Shown: piece by piece, positions 18,854 to 27,226 of the stretch | Layout: every line of letters starts with the position of its first letter | How positions within the stretch are numbered: position 1 is the stretch's first letter | From: DATHTC01 sp963746805 | Lineage (GTDB): Bacteria; Actinomycetota; Thermoleophilia; Gaiellales; Gaiellaceae | DNA length: 64,000 nucleotides | Assembly (NCBI GenBank): GCA_963746805.1 | Contig: CAVVCQ010000001.1 | Location: 1,054,001-1,118,000, forward strand | Direction: 5' to 3' | Made by a program: the position numbers and the translations under genes | The notes under the pieces: generated by a model | The model's database searches: none | The model's input: the letters and a program-made list of their open reading frames with translations, nothing else | What the model was told of the DNA's origin: nothing

Positions 18854-18859
18854 AGCCTA
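18854..18859 (-). promoter_or_regulatory. Leaderless -10 element of the VOC gene
   Basis: TAGGCT on the minus strand, 6 nt before GTG 18847; TTACGC 17 nt further upstream could be the -35. No Shine-Dalgarno is present. Confidence 0.5.
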
Positions 18860-18910
18860 ACGGAGGCCTGCGCGCGGCGTAACGGACCGAGATCGCGCCG
18901 CTCTCGCAGC

Positions 18911-19315
18911 TCAAGGGTGCTGCCAGAGGGCGTTGACGATCTTCCATCCCTCGCGAGTACGCACCAGGTGCAGGTATTCGACGTAGACGGCGGAGCGGAC
19001 GGTCACGTTCGCGATCTCGCGATGCACGTGCTCGACTTCGACTTCGATGCCGCGATCGGGGACGTCTCGCGTCTTCCCGACGCCCTTCGCCGTCGCCTCG
19101 ATCATCTCCCGCGCCGTGAGCTTCTCCAGTTCTCCGGGGGCAGGGGCGTCCGGGGATCGCTTGGCCAAATCGGGATGCAGCGCCCGCTCCATGCGCGCCG
19201 CGTCGCCATCGAACCATCCCTCGAAGTAGTCGAGAGCCGCGCGCACGATCGCGTCGCGGTCAGCCACCTTCGATTCATCCTCAGTCACCCCAGCACGATC
19301 GCCGCGCTCCATCAC
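18911..19315 (-). CDS. NTF2-like (lumazine-binding/SnoaL-type) protein
   Basis: 134 residues in the NTF2-like cone fold: helix DRDAIVRAALDYFEGWFDGD, ARMERALHPDLAKRS, and C-terminal strands ANVTVRSAVYVEYLHLVRTR / GWKIVNALWQHP. This matches the putative lumazine-binding subgroup found widely in actinobacteria. It lies 11 nt downstream of dtd. Enzymatic role unknown. Confidence 0.85.
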   Translation of the reverse strand: MMERGDRAGVTEDESKVADRDAIVRAALDYFEGWFDGDAARMERALHPDLAKRSPDAPAPGELEKLTAREMIEATAKGVGKTRDVPDRGIEVEVEHVHREIANVTVRSAVYVEYLHLVRTREGWKIVNALWQHP

Positions 19316-19326
19316 GCCGCGAAACT

Positions 19327-19800
19327 CTAGTGGCCCTCGGGGACAGGGCTGGCGACCTCTATGTCGAGGATGATCGTCACCGGCCCGTCGTTGACGAGTT
19401 CGACCTCCATCCGGGCGCCGAACACTCCCGTCTCGACCGGGACGCCGAGCGCGCGAAGCTCCTCGCAGAGCCGCTCGTAGAGGGGCTCCGCGACCTCGGG
19501 CCGCGCGGCTTGGGAGAAGTCGGGTCGAGTTCCCTTCTGACGCTTGCTATCGGCGAGGAGCGTGAACTGGCTCACCACGAGCGCGGCGCCGCCGACGTCG
19601 AGGAGGCTGCGGTCGAAGCGCCCGCCCTCGTCCTCGAAGACGCGCAGGCGCGCGATCTTGCCCGCGAGCCGGAGGGCCGCCTCGTCCCCGTCCCCGCGCG
19701 CGACGCCGACGAGCACGCACAGGCCGTGACCGATCCGGCCACGAACGTCACCCGCGACGCGCACCTCCGCAGAGGAGACCCGCTGCACCACCGCCCGCAT
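19327..19800 (-). CDS. dtd: D-aminoacyl-tRNA deacylase
   Basis: 157 residues from ATG 19800 (MRAVVQRVSSAEVRV). Catalytic blocks SQFTLLADSKRQKGTRPDFS and NDGPVTIILDIE are intact; the latter holds the cross-subunit Gly-x-Pro-type motif. Hydrolyses D-aminoacyl-tRNA. The frame continues upstream but homology and a TATCTC-6-ATG promoter pattern support this start. Confidence 0.96.
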   Translation of the reverse strand: MRAVVQRVSSAEVRVAGDVRGRIGHGLCVLVGVARGDGDEAALRLAGKIARLRVFEDEGGRFDRSLLDVGGAALVVSQFTLLADSKRQKGTRPDFSQAARPEVAEPLYERLCEELRALGVPVETGVFGARMEVELVNDGPVTIILDIEVASPVPEGH

Positions 19801-19806
19801 GCCAGC

Positions 19807-19835
19807 GAGATACCGGTTCGCAAGCGACAAAGCAA
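19807..19835 (-). promoter_or_regulatory. dtd promoter, leaderless type
   Basis: On the minus strand TTGCTT (19830-19835), 17-nt spacer, TATCTC (19807-19812), then 6 nt to ATG 19800. Confidence 0.55.
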
Positions 19836-19882
19836 CAGACTGTCACTTAGTCACTTCCAAGCCGTATTCAGTGCCACGCAGC

Positions 19883-20155
19883 GATCGGACGGGCGGGATC
19901 GCCGCGTGCCCCGTCCAGGGGCACAGCGCATCCCGCCCGTCACGACACGCAAGTGCCGATGAGAGCCGGTCCCTGGCCGGAGCGCCCGCACCGCCAGGTG
20001 CGCGCGCGCAGGCCACACCACCATGCCCGGCCACTGCAACGAGAGACGGCCGCTCGGCCGAAGGGCGGTTCATCCGCCCGAGAGGCCACGCCGATGTGAC
20101 TCGAAGCCCTCAGGTAGAAGGAGGGGGCTCGTGGGGGAACCATGGGTTCCCCCAC
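19883..20155. repeat. 273-bp hairpin-rich intergenic repeat, copy 1
   Basis: About 85-90% identical by eye to 29971-30243 and of exactly the same length, despite compensating 1-nt indels. Modules: long hairpin 19891-19938 (GGGCGGGAT / ATCCCGCCC outer stem, GTGCCCC / GGGGCAC inner stem), GCACC/GGTGC stem 19988-20001, GGGCGG-TTCAT-CCGCCC 20063-20079, and a 25-nt palindrome 20131-20155. In transcription sense (minus) the palindrome begins 2 nt after the stop codon of the TPR gene. The remainder of the 357-bp spacer holds only the dtd promoter. No coding potential: frames differ between copies. Confidence 0.85.
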
Positions 20156-20157
20156 GC

Positions 20158-20508
20158 TCAATCGAGATCCAAGACCCTCTTCGCGTACTGCTCGCTCCCC
20201 GGCCGGAGCGACCGCGCGAGCTTGTAGTGCCCGTTCGCCTCGTGCGAGCGGCCCTGCTTCTCGAGGCAGCGGCCGAGGGCGTAGTGGGCGTAGTCGTCCA
20301 CCGGCGCGAGCTCCAGCATCGCGCGGAACTCCTCCTCGGCGTCCTCCCAGCGCTGGAGGCGGAAGTACGCGATCCCGAGCGCCTCGCGGATCGACGCCTT
20401 GTCCGGCTCGGCGCGCTTCGCCTTCTCGAGCGGCACGGTCGCCTGTGCGGCACGGCCCTCCTTCAGCCGGGCGCGGCCTTCCTGGAAGAGGTTGTACGTG
20501 TCAGACAC
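20158..20508 (-). CDS. Tetratricopeptide-repeat protein
   Basis: 116 residues from GTG 20508, overlapping the nucleotidyltransferase stop by 8 nt. About three TPR units can be read (ALGIAYFRLQRWEDAEEEF, AHYALGRCLEKQGRSHEANG are typical helix pairs). Likely a cytoplasmic scaffold. The start codon is embedded in the palindrome GTGTCTGACAC (20498-20508), the same sequence as REP-like sites at 29796-29927. The 273-bp repeat follows its stop by 2 nt. Confidence 0.85.
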   Translation of the reverse strand: MSDTYNLFQEGRARLKEGRAAQATVPLEKAKRAEPDKASIREALGIAYFRLQRWEDAEEEFRAMLELAPVDDYAHYALGRCLEKQGRSHEANGHYKLARSLRPGSEQYAKRVLDLD

Positions 20509-21199
20509 CCAGGCCTCGGAGGTACGCGACGTTCTCGTGCATCAAGTCAAGCGGATCGGTCAAATCGCGTGTCGGGCCGATCTCGACGCCCGCGATCGCG
20601 GCGCCGTCGTCGATCGCGGCCTGGAACGCGCTCGCGAGCTCGTACGGCGACTCGTCCTCACAGAGCCGGGCCGTGACCTTCTCGCCGAGCAGCCACAGCG
20701 GCGCCGCAGCGAGCCCGTCGGCGCCGTCCTCGCCGAGGACGCGGCGGACGAGGCCGTTCCGTACCTCGAGCGGGTAGCGGTGCGGCGGCGAGGGCGGCGG
20801 CTGCCGGCGGCCGGCGATGCCGCCGTCGTGCGGGGCGGCCGCGGCGGCGAAAGCGGCGAGGTCGCCGTGCCGGAACACGGTGTCGGCCGCCGTGACGAGG
20901 AACGGCGGCTCCGCGCCTGCGTCGAGCGCCCGCTGCACCGCGTCGGCCGAGCCGTCGGCGCGCGGCTGCTCGACGAAGCGGACGTCGAGCCCGAGCCCGG
21001 CCACGAGCGCCCGCACCTGGTCGCCGAGGTGCCCGACCACGACCCAGATCCGCTCCACCCCGGCCTCGGCGAGCGCCCGCAGGAGCGTGACGATCACGGG
21101 CCGTCCGTCGATCGGCAGCACCGGCTTCGGCCAGCGCTCGGTCACCGGCCGGAGGCGCCGCCCCTCCCCGGCCGCGATCACGACTGCGGTGCGGATCAC
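20501..21199 (-). CDS. Sugar-phosphate nucleotidyltransferase-like protein
   Basis: 232 residues with the NTP_transferase signature AAGEGRRLRPVTERWPKPVL at the N-terminus and VTAADTVFRHGD for the metal-binding Asp. Family members make NDP-sugars from sugar-1-phosphate. No hexapeptide-repeat domain. The start overlaps the transglutaminase gene by 4 nt, so it is the fourth gene of the moxR-DUF58-tgpA-like operon; the link to that operon is unusual and function uncertain. Confidence 0.85.
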   Translation of the reverse strand: MIRTAVVIAAGEGRRLRPVTERWPKPVLPIDGRPVIVTLLRALAEAGVERIWVVVGHLGDQVRALVAGLGLDVRFVEQPRADGSADAVQRALDAGAEPPFLVTAADTVFRHGDLAAFAAAAAPHDGGIAGRRQPPPSPPHRYPLEVRNGLVRRVLGEDGADGLAAAPLWLLGEKVTARLCEDESPYELASAFQAAIDDGAAIAGVEIGPTRDLTDPLDLMHENVAYLRGLGV

Positions 21200-23451
21200 G
21201 CTGCTGCGCCGAACCCGAGGGAGCGCACCGAGAGGAAGCCCCTCGCGCGCTCGGCGTTGGTCAGCCGCTTGCGGAGCAACCGCTCGATCGAGCGCAGCTC
21301 GCGCCGGGCGTCGCCCGCTGCCGCCGCGGCCCGCGCCTGCGGGGCATAGCGCGCCGCGGCGAGCGCGTCCGCGAACGCCGAGCCGTCGATCCGGAGCTCG
21401 CGGTCGAGGAGCTCGGCCAGCTCGTGCGGTGTCGCACTGCGGGGCACGGGCAGCCCCTGGTCGAGGAGGTACTCGGCGAGCTCCGCGCGAACGGCACGCG
21501 CGACCCGGCGCGGATCGCGGGTCAGGTAGCGCACCCGGCGGCGCCCCAGCTTCGCCAGGGCGACCCCGGCGAGCGCGAGCACGGCCAGCAGCCCGAGGAG
21601 CTTCAGCAGGCTCCCGCCCTTGCGTGCCGCGGCGGTGACCGTACCGCCGAGGTCGCCCGGGACGTCGCGGCCCGCCTGGGCCTGCGTCCCCTCGGCCGGC
21701 CCCGACGGGGCGACGTTACGCCGCAGCTCCTGCCGCAGGAGATCCGCGATCGCCGTCTGCACAGCCGGGTTCGACGAGGCCGTCGAGTACGGGCTCGAGA
21801 CGGCTCCGCGCGTCGGCGTCGGGTCGAACGGGAGCCAGCCCCAGCCATCGAACCAGACCTCGACCCACGCGTGCGCGTCGTGGTCGGTGACCGTCCAGCG
21901 GCGGTTGTCCTCGTCGTAGTCGCCGCTCGTGAACCCGACCGCGACCCGGGCGGGGATCCCGAGGTAGCGGAGCATCAGCGCCATCGCGCCGGCGTAGTGC
22001 TGGCAGTAGCCGGCCTTCGTCCGCTCCACGAAGTCGACGAGCGGCGGTGCCCCGGAGCGCAGGCTCGGCGGCGTCTCGGTGTACCGGAAGCCGCCGGCCG
22101 AGCGGAACCACGACTCGAGCGCGATCACGATCGCGTACTGCGTCCTCGCGCCCTGCGTGACCGACTGCGCGCGCCGGTAGAGCGGGAGGTAACGGCGAAC
22201 CGCCTCGCCGACGCGCTCGTTCTCGGTCAGCGAGAGCACCCGGGCCTGGCGGTCCTCGGACCCCAGCGGCGGCACGTCGAACCCCGGCAGGATCTCGAGG
22301 AAGTCCGACTCGAGGGTGTTGCGCCGGTCGATGCCGAAGGGCACGCTCGCCAGCTGGCGCGGGCGCGGACTCGGCACGTAGCTCCAGACGGTGTACTCGT
22401 CGCCGCGCTCGAGCCCGCCGTCGACGACGGCGACGTTGCCGTCGCGGTACTCGATCGTGCCGATCCCGCGCGGGTCGAGGGCAACCGGCGTGCCCGGCGC
22501 GACGAGGTGGTCGTCGCGGAGCGCCTCGACCTCGACGCTCGCGCGGACGGGCTGGGAGATCGTCCGCGCGCGGACCGGCAGGAACGGGTCGTTCGAGAGA
22601 TCCTGCGCACCGTCGCTGATCGCGATGATCGACGGCTCCTCGACCCAGCGGTCGTTGCGGAAGTCGTTCAGGATCCCCGCGCGCCAGTACTGCGCGCGCT
22701 GCGGCCCGGTCACGGTCAGCACCTCGGTGGGCTCGGACGGGAACTCGATCCCGTCGTAGCTCGCGTCCCAGACGTAGTCGACGCCGACCGGGTCCGCCGG
22801 CTGGTCGTACGGGTCCCAGCCCTTCCAGCCGAGGAACTCGCCCTTCGCCACCGCGGGCTGCGCGCCGGCGGCGACGGCGGCGAGCACGACCGCCGCGCCG
22901 GCGAGGAGCGCGGGGCGCGGCGACTGCGCGGGCCGGCGCCCGCCCCAGGCCAGGAGCGACAGCACCCCGGCGAGGATCAGCGCGCCGAGGCCGATCCGGT
23001 TCCCGGAGCCGACGAGCGTCGCGGGCCAGGAGGCGCCCACCACGAGCCCGAACGCCGCGACGAGCGGCCGGCGCGCGGCCAGGCCGAGCGACACGACGAG
23101 GCAGAAGGCGAAGATCGCCGTCAGCACGGCCCCGTGCATGAGCGGCTCCTCGCCGGCCCGGAACGGGAGCGAGACGTCGTAGAACGCGAGCACGCCCTCC
23201 TTCAGGTCGCCGACGACGTCGCCCAGGAACCCGAGCGAGAACGGCACGTCGAAGGCGCGCGCGAGCGCCACGGGCGTGACGAGGAGCGCCGCGACGAGCC
23301 GCGTGCGCCCGGTCGGCGCGAGCGCCGGGAGCAGTGCGAGCAGCGCCATCCCGACGGCCGCGATCCCGTGGCGGTCGCCGGTCTCGAGCCCGAACCAGGA
23401 GATACCGAGGAGGAGCGCGGGCACGACGAACAGGAGGACCGTCCTAGCCAA
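21196..23451 (-). CDS. TgpA-like membrane transglutaminase (DUF3488-transglutaminase-DUF4129)
   Basis: 751 residues. About six N-terminal transmembrane helices (residues 1-200), a large extracellular part with a transglutaminase core around residues 470-550, a further membrane helix (GSLLKLLGLLAVLALAGVAL, near 620-640) and a cytoplasmic DUF4129-like tail. The catalytic triad regions are visible: Cys in KAGYCQHYAGAMAL, His in TDHDAHAWVEVWF, Asp in PFDPTPTRG. Such proteins are encoded with MoxR and DUF58 partners as here. Start overlaps DUF58 by 8 nt. Confidence 0.93.
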   Translation of the reverse strand: MARTVLLFVVPALLLGISWFGLETGDRHGIAAVGMALLALLPALAPTGRTRLVAALLVTPVALARAFDVPFSLGFLGDVVGDLKEGVLAFYDVSLPFRAGEEPLMHGAVLTAIFAFCLVVSLGLAARRPLVAAFGLVVGASWPATLVGSGNRIGLGALILAGVLSLLAWGGRRPAQSPRPALLAGAAVVLAAVAAGAQPAVAKGEFLGWKGWDPYDQPADPVGVDYVWDASYDGIEFPSEPTEVLTVTGPQRAQYWRAGILNDFRNDRWVEEPSIIAISDGAQDLSNDPFLPVRARTISQPVRASVEVEALRDDHLVAPGTPVALDPRGIGTIEYRDGNVAVVDGGLERGDEYTVWSYVPSPRPRQLASVPFGIDRRNTLESDFLEILPGFDVPPLGSEDRQARVLSLTENERVGEAVRRYLPLYRRAQSVTQGARTQYAIVIALESWFRSAGGFRYTETPPSLRSGAPPLVDFVERTKAGYCQHYAGAMALMLRYLGIPARVAVGFTSGDYDEDNRRWTVTDHDAHAWVEVWFDGWGWLPFDPTPTRGAVSSPYSTASSNPAVQTAIADLLRQELRRNVAPSGPAEGTQAQAGRDVPGDLGGTVTAAARKGGSLLKLLGLLAVLALAGVALAKLGRRRVRYLTRDPRRVARAVRAELAEYLLDQGLPVPRSATPHELAELLDRELRIDGSAFADALAAARYAPQARAAAAAGDARRELRSIERLLRKRLTNAERARGFLSVRSLGFGAAA

Positions 23452-24652
23452 CCGCGGCCTCCGGTCCGGCCGAGAGCCGCGCCGCGAGGTCGTCGCCGCG
23501 TCGCAGCATGGTGACGGGGATGCCGAGCGACTGCAGGCGCAGCAGCCCGGGCTCCGGCGGCGACGGCCGCCCGGCGAACGAGGGCGCGTCCACGTACACG
23601 ACGGAGATGCCGCGGCGCGAGGCGGCCCGCTGGACGACGCGCTCGACGAGGTCCGGCGAGAGCCTCGCCGTCACGACCGCGAGGTCGAGCGCGTGCCCGG
23701 CCGCGCTCCCCTCGCCGAGGAAGGACGAGGCCGGGGCCACGCCGTTCGGCTCCGCCGCGGCGAGCAGCTCCATCGCGCTCCGCCAGTCGCTGTCCGGCCC
23801 GCGGAGGCTGAGCGTCTCGCGGCCCGCGGAGTTGACGACGAGCGCGACGCGGCGCCCGCGCCGGGCGTGCGCGCGCAGGATCGACCCGGCCGCGCGCACC
23901 TGCATGTCGAAGCTCGAGTCGGGCGGGTCGCCGGCGGAGACCCCCGCGGCCGCGTCGAGGAGGACGGCGACCTCGTCGCGCGGCTCGTCCTCGAGCTCCT
24001 TCACCATCAGCCGTCCGCGGCGGGCCGTCGTGCGCCAGTGCACCTTGCGCAGCGACTCGCCCTGCTCGTACTCGCGCACGGAGTGGAGGTCGAAGCCGGA
24101 CGGGCGCCGGAGGAGCAGCCGCCGGCCGCCCTGGTCGTGCGCGCCGGCCTCGCTGAAGAGCCGGTCGAGCTCGACGAGCCGCGGGTAGACGAGGAGGGCA
24201 CCGCCGGTGGTGAGGTCGACCTCCTCCCGCTCCAGCCCGAACGGGTCCTCGAGCACGGCGGTCGTGCGCTCGAACGGGTAGCGGCCGCGCGCCAGCCGCG
24301 GCAGCACGTAGCGGCCGCCGAGGACGCCGCTGCGGTTCTGCCGGACGACCACCTCGACCGACCCGAGACCGCGCACCTCGTCCACGATCAGGACGTCCGC
24401 CGGCTTGACCCGCGCGTCGACGTCCAGCTCGAGCACGACGGAGACGTCCTCGCCCTCGAGGTGCTCGACGCCGGCGGAGACCCGCCGCAGCTCCATCGGC
24501 CGGTCGAGCAGCCGCACCCAGCCCCACGCGAGCGCGACCGCGAGGAGCAGGCCGACCGCGACCGGGTAGAGCGGCAGCGACCCGAAGGCCCAGCCGGCGA
24601 CGTACAGCCCGAGGCCGAGGAGGACGGCGAGTCGACCGCGCGCGGTCAGCAC
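23444..24652 (-). CDS. DUF58 domain protein (MoxR partner)
   Basis: 402 residues from GTG 24652. Two N-terminal membrane helices (LAVLLGLGLYVAGWAFG, LYPVAVGLLLAVALAWG), a beta-rich region, then the DUF58 core FDLHSVREYEQGESLRKVHW before a vWA-like domain (VAVLLDAAAG). An in-frame ATG at 24718 lies inside the palindromic element 24660-24827 and would add 22 unrelated residues; I reject it, though no Shine-Dalgarno precedes the GTG. Probably works with MoxR ATPase in assembly of envelope proteins. Confidence 0.9.
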   Translation of the reverse strand: MLTARGRLAVLLGLGLYVAGWAFGSLPLYPVAVGLLLAVALAWGWVRLLDRPMELRRVSAGVEHLEGEDVSVVLELDVDARVKPADVLIVDEVRGLGSVEVVVRQNRSGVLGGRYVLPRLARGRYPFERTTAVLEDPFGLEREEVDLTTGGALLVYPRLVELDRLFSEAGAHDQGGRRLLLRRPSGFDLHSVREYEQGESLRKVHWRTTARRGRLMVKELEDEPRDEVAVLLDAAAGVSAGDPPDSSFDMQVRAAGSILRAHARRGRRVALVVNSAGRETLSLRGPDSDWRSAMELLAAAEPNGVAPASSFLGEGSAAGHALDLAVVTARLSPDLVERVVQRAASRRGISVVYVDAPSFAGRPSPPEPGLLRLQSLGIPVTMLRRGDDLAARLSAGPEAAVG

Positions 24653-24659
24653 GGCGGCT

Positions 24660-24827
24660 CTAGTGCCCCGTCCGGTGATGCTGCCCCGCTTCTGGGTCGC
24701 GAGCACCAAGCGATGCAAGGACGCAGGGAGCGCTCATAGCCGAAGCTATGGGCGCGACCGAGGACGCGGCAGCGCGCCGTGTGATCGCGGGCCAGAAGCA
24801 GGCGTGCATTGCCGGATGGGGCACTAG
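24660..24827. mobile_element. 168-bp palindromic MITE-like element between moxR and DUF58
   Basis: Bounded on both sides by CTAGTGCCCC in inverted orientation. The terminal 36 bp match at about 29 of 36 positions as inverted repeats, and the whole element folds back on itself with its apex at 24730-24755 (GCGCTCATAGC / GCTATGGGCGC). On the transcribed minus strand the apex loop is UUCG closed by C-G. The moxR stop codon TAG is formed by its outermost bases. No ORF inside. Non-autonomous mobile element or operon-internal RNA hairpin are the options. Confidence 0.75.
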
Positions 24828-25792
24828 ACCGGAACGGGCGTCCGCTCGAGGGCCTCGCGGACGAGCTCGGCGCCGCTCATCCCGGCCGACCGCGCCTCGG
24901 GGGCGAGGATGAGCCGGTGCGCGAGCACGTGCTCGGCGACCGCCTTCACGTCGTCGGGGAGCAGGAAGTCCCGGCCCTCGGCGAGCGCCCGTGCCTTCGC
25001 GACGCGGAGCAGCGCGATCCCGGAGCGCGGGCTGGCGCCGACGTAGAGGCGCGGGTCGGCGCGCGTGTGCCGCAACAGGGCGACGACGTACCGGTTCAGC
25101 TCCTCCTCGACGAAGATGCCCTTCGCCGCGTCGATCGCCGCGAGCACCTCCACGGCCGAGGCGACAGGCTGGAGGTTGTCGAGCGGCGACTCGCTCGTCT
25201 GCTCGGTGAGCATCCGGGCCTCGTCCTGGAGCGGCGGGTACCCGACCGCGAGCCGCATCGTGAACCGGTCGAGCTGCGCCTCGGGCAACGGGTAGGTGCC
25301 CTCGTACTCGATCGGGTTCTGCGTCGCGATCACCATGAACGGGCGCTCGAGGTCCCAGCTGTGGCCGTCGATCGTGACCTGGTTCTCCTGCATGCACTCG
25401 AGCAGCGCCGACTGCGTCTTCGGCGAGGCGCGGTTGATCTCGTCGACGAGGAGGACGTTCGCGAAGATCGGCCCCGGCTGGAACTCGAACTCGTTCGTCC
25501 GCTGGTCGAACACGTTGACGCCGGTCACGTCCGACGGGAGCAGGTCGGGCGTGAACTGCAGGCGGCCGAAGCTGAGCCCGACCGAGCGCGCGAGCGCCTT
25601 CGCAAGCGTGGTCTTCCCCACGCCCGGGAGGTCCTCGATGATCAGGTGCCCCTCGCTGACGAGGCAGAGGGCGCAGAGGCGCAGCGTCTCGCGCGGCGCG
25701 TGGACGACGCTCGCGATGTTGTCGGTGATCCGCTCGACCGCACGCCCCGCGTTCGAGGCGACTGCGGGCCGAGCTGACGTGGCTCTATCCAT
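24824..25792 (-). CDS. MoxR-family AAA+ ATPase
   Basis: 322 residues. Walker A DLPGVGKTTLAKALA, Walker B NVLLVDEINRASPKTQSALL and the arginine-finger/sensor region VIATQNPIEYEGTYPLPEAQ are typical of MoxR. These chaperone-like ATPases act with DUF58 proteins. The stop codon is contributed by the palindromic element. Its start overlaps the 3' end of coaBC by 8 nt, with GAGGA upstream of the ATG. Confidence 0.95.
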   Translation of the reverse strand: MDRATSARPAVASNAGRAVERITDNIASVVHAPRETLRLCALCLVSEGHLIIEDLPGVGKTTLAKALARSVGLSFGRLQFTPDLLPSDVTGVNVFDQRTNEFEFQPGPIFANVLLVDEINRASPKTQSALLECMQENQVTIDGHSWDLERPFMVIATQNPIEYEGTYPLPEAQLDRFTMRLAVGYPPLQDEARMLTEQTSESPLDNLQPVASAVEVLAAIDAAKGIFVEEELNRYVVALLRHTRADPRLYVGASPRSGIALLRVAKARALAEGRDFLLPDDVKAVAEHVLAHRLILAPEARSAGMSGAELVREALERTPVPV

Positions 25793-26946
25793 GTTCCTCC
25801 TCGAGCAGGCGGACGACCTCGTCGAGGATCGCCGCGGCGACGAGCTCCTTCGGGGCCTTCGCGATGCGCCGCTCGCCGTCCGGGCCGACGAGCGTCACCT
25901 CGTTCTCGGTCGCGTCGAAGCCGATGTCCGTGCGTTCTACGTCGTTGAAGACGATCAGGTTCGCGTTCTTGTTGTCTCGCTTTGCCCGCGCGCGCTCGAG
26001 CCCATGCTCGCCGACGTCCGCGGCGAAGCCGACGAGGACGCGGCCGTTCGCCGGACGCGCGCCCAGCTCGCGCAGCACGTCGACCGTCGGCTGCAGCGCG
26101 AGCGTCCACGCGTCACCGTCCTTCGGGCGCTTGCCCTGGATCGGCTTCAGGCCGGTAGTCCGCCACGGCCGCGGCCATGATCACGACATCGGCGTCGGCC
26201 CGCGCGAGCGCCTCTCGCTCGAGGTCGGCGGCGGTCGGGGTCGGGACGAGCTCGACACCCGCCGGGGCCGGGACGGACAGGTTGGCGGCGAGGAGCGTCA
26301 CGTCCGCGCCGCGCCGGCGGGCCTCGGCGGCGAGCGCGACGCCCATGCGGCCCGACGAGCGGTTGCCGACGAAGCGCACGGCGTCGATCGGCTCGCGCGT
26401 CCCGCCCGCCGAGACGACGACACGGCGGCCGCGCAGCTCGTCGGCACGACCGAGGAGCGCGCGGACGCGCTCGTGGATCTCCTCTGGCTCGGCCATCCGG
26501 CCGACGCCCCACTCGCCCTCGCCGGTGTCGCCCTCGTCGGGGCCGACGAGCTCGACGCCGCGCGCGCGGAGCGTCTCCGCGTTCGCCTGCGTCGCGGGAT
26601 GCGCCCACATGCGCGGGTTCATGGCCGGCGCGACGAGGAACGGGCCGCGGTGGGCGAGCGCCGCCTCTGTGAGGACGGTGTCGGCGAGGCCGTGGGCGAG
26701 CTTCGCGAGCGTGTTCGCCGTGCACGGCGCGACCACCAGCAGGTCGGCGCGCGTGAGGTGCGGGTACGGGTCGTCGTCGGCCGGCTTCCGCGCGAGCGCC
26801 GCGAAGGTCTCGCGCGTGACGAAGCGCTCCGCGCCGGGCGTCACGAACGGAACGACGTCGTGCCCGTCCTTGACGAGCAGCCGCAGGAGCTCGCACGCCT
26901 TGTACGCGGCGATGCCCCCGGTGACGCCGAGAAGGACTCGGGCCAT
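25785..26946 (-). CDS. coaBC: Phosphopantothenoylcysteine decarboxylase / phosphopantothenate-cysteine ligase, frameshifted near 26150
   Basis: The first frame (ATG 26946) carries the CoaC flavoprotein (GVTGGIAAYKACELLRLL, PAMNPRMWAHPATQAN) and the first part of CoaB (VVSAGGTREPIDAVRFVGNRSSG, AAAVADYRP). From about 26150 another frame continues with KRPKDGDAWTLALQPTVDVL and FAADVGEHGLERARAKRDNK to the stop at 25785. Joining needs two missing bases or one extra. Coenzyme A synthesis is essential and both halves are fully conserved, so an assembly error is far likelier than gene loss. Follows rpoZ as in other actinobacteria. Confidence 0.9.
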
Positions 26947-26986
26947 GGGCCCCATTGTGCCGACGCGAGGGTGCCGCGACTACCGG

Positions 26987-27226
26987 TTAGCGCGAGTACT
27001 CGTACTTGATCTTGCCCTGGGAGATCTCCTCCAGGGACATCGTCAAGTAGTTCTTCGAGCGCGACTCGACGAGCGGCGGCGGCGCTTCCTCGAAGCCCAT
27101 GCCCTCGCCGAGCTGGTGGTGGTAGTTGTTGATCTGCCGCGCGCGCTTGGCGGCGACGATCACGAGCGCGTACCGCGAGTCGACGCGGTCGTCGCCGAGC
27201 AGGCTGTCGATGCGTGGATAGATCAT
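26987..27226 (-). CDS. rpoZ: RNA polymerase omega subunit
   Basis: 79 residues with the omega core DSRYALVIVAAKRARQINNY. Stabilises beta' and assists RNAP assembly. Start ATG 27226 overlaps the gmk stop by 4 nt; the gmk-rpoZ-coaBC order is the standard actinobacterial one. Confidence 0.96.
   Translation of the reverse strand: MIYPRIDSLLGDDRVDSRYALVIVAAKRARQINNYHHQLGEGMGFEEAPPPLVESRSKNYLTMSLEEISQGKIKYEYSR

Noticed and set aside
19883..20155. Short proteins encoded by the 273-bp repeat (a CRDGRDALCPWTGHAAIPP-like frame occurs in both copies)
   Set aside because: 1-nt indels between the copies change the frame on both sides of this stretch, and the conserved part coincides with the longest hairpin, so RNA or DNA structure explains it better.
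20498..20508. GTGTCAGACAC at the TPR gene start as an inserted REP element
   Set aside because: It encodes the first residues (V/M-S-D-T) of a plausible protein overlapping the upstream gene, so it may be chance; kept only as a note for the repeat analysis.
24652..24718. ATG 24718 as the DUF58 start
   Set aside because: It lies inside the palindromic element and would add 22 residues unlike any DUF58 N-terminus; homology starts right after GTG 24652.
25785..26946. Programmed +1 frameshifting in coaBC and carA
   Set aside because: No shared slippery sequence, no stop codon at the shift, and the same kind of shift occurs in many unrelated genes. Residual insertion errors are simpler.
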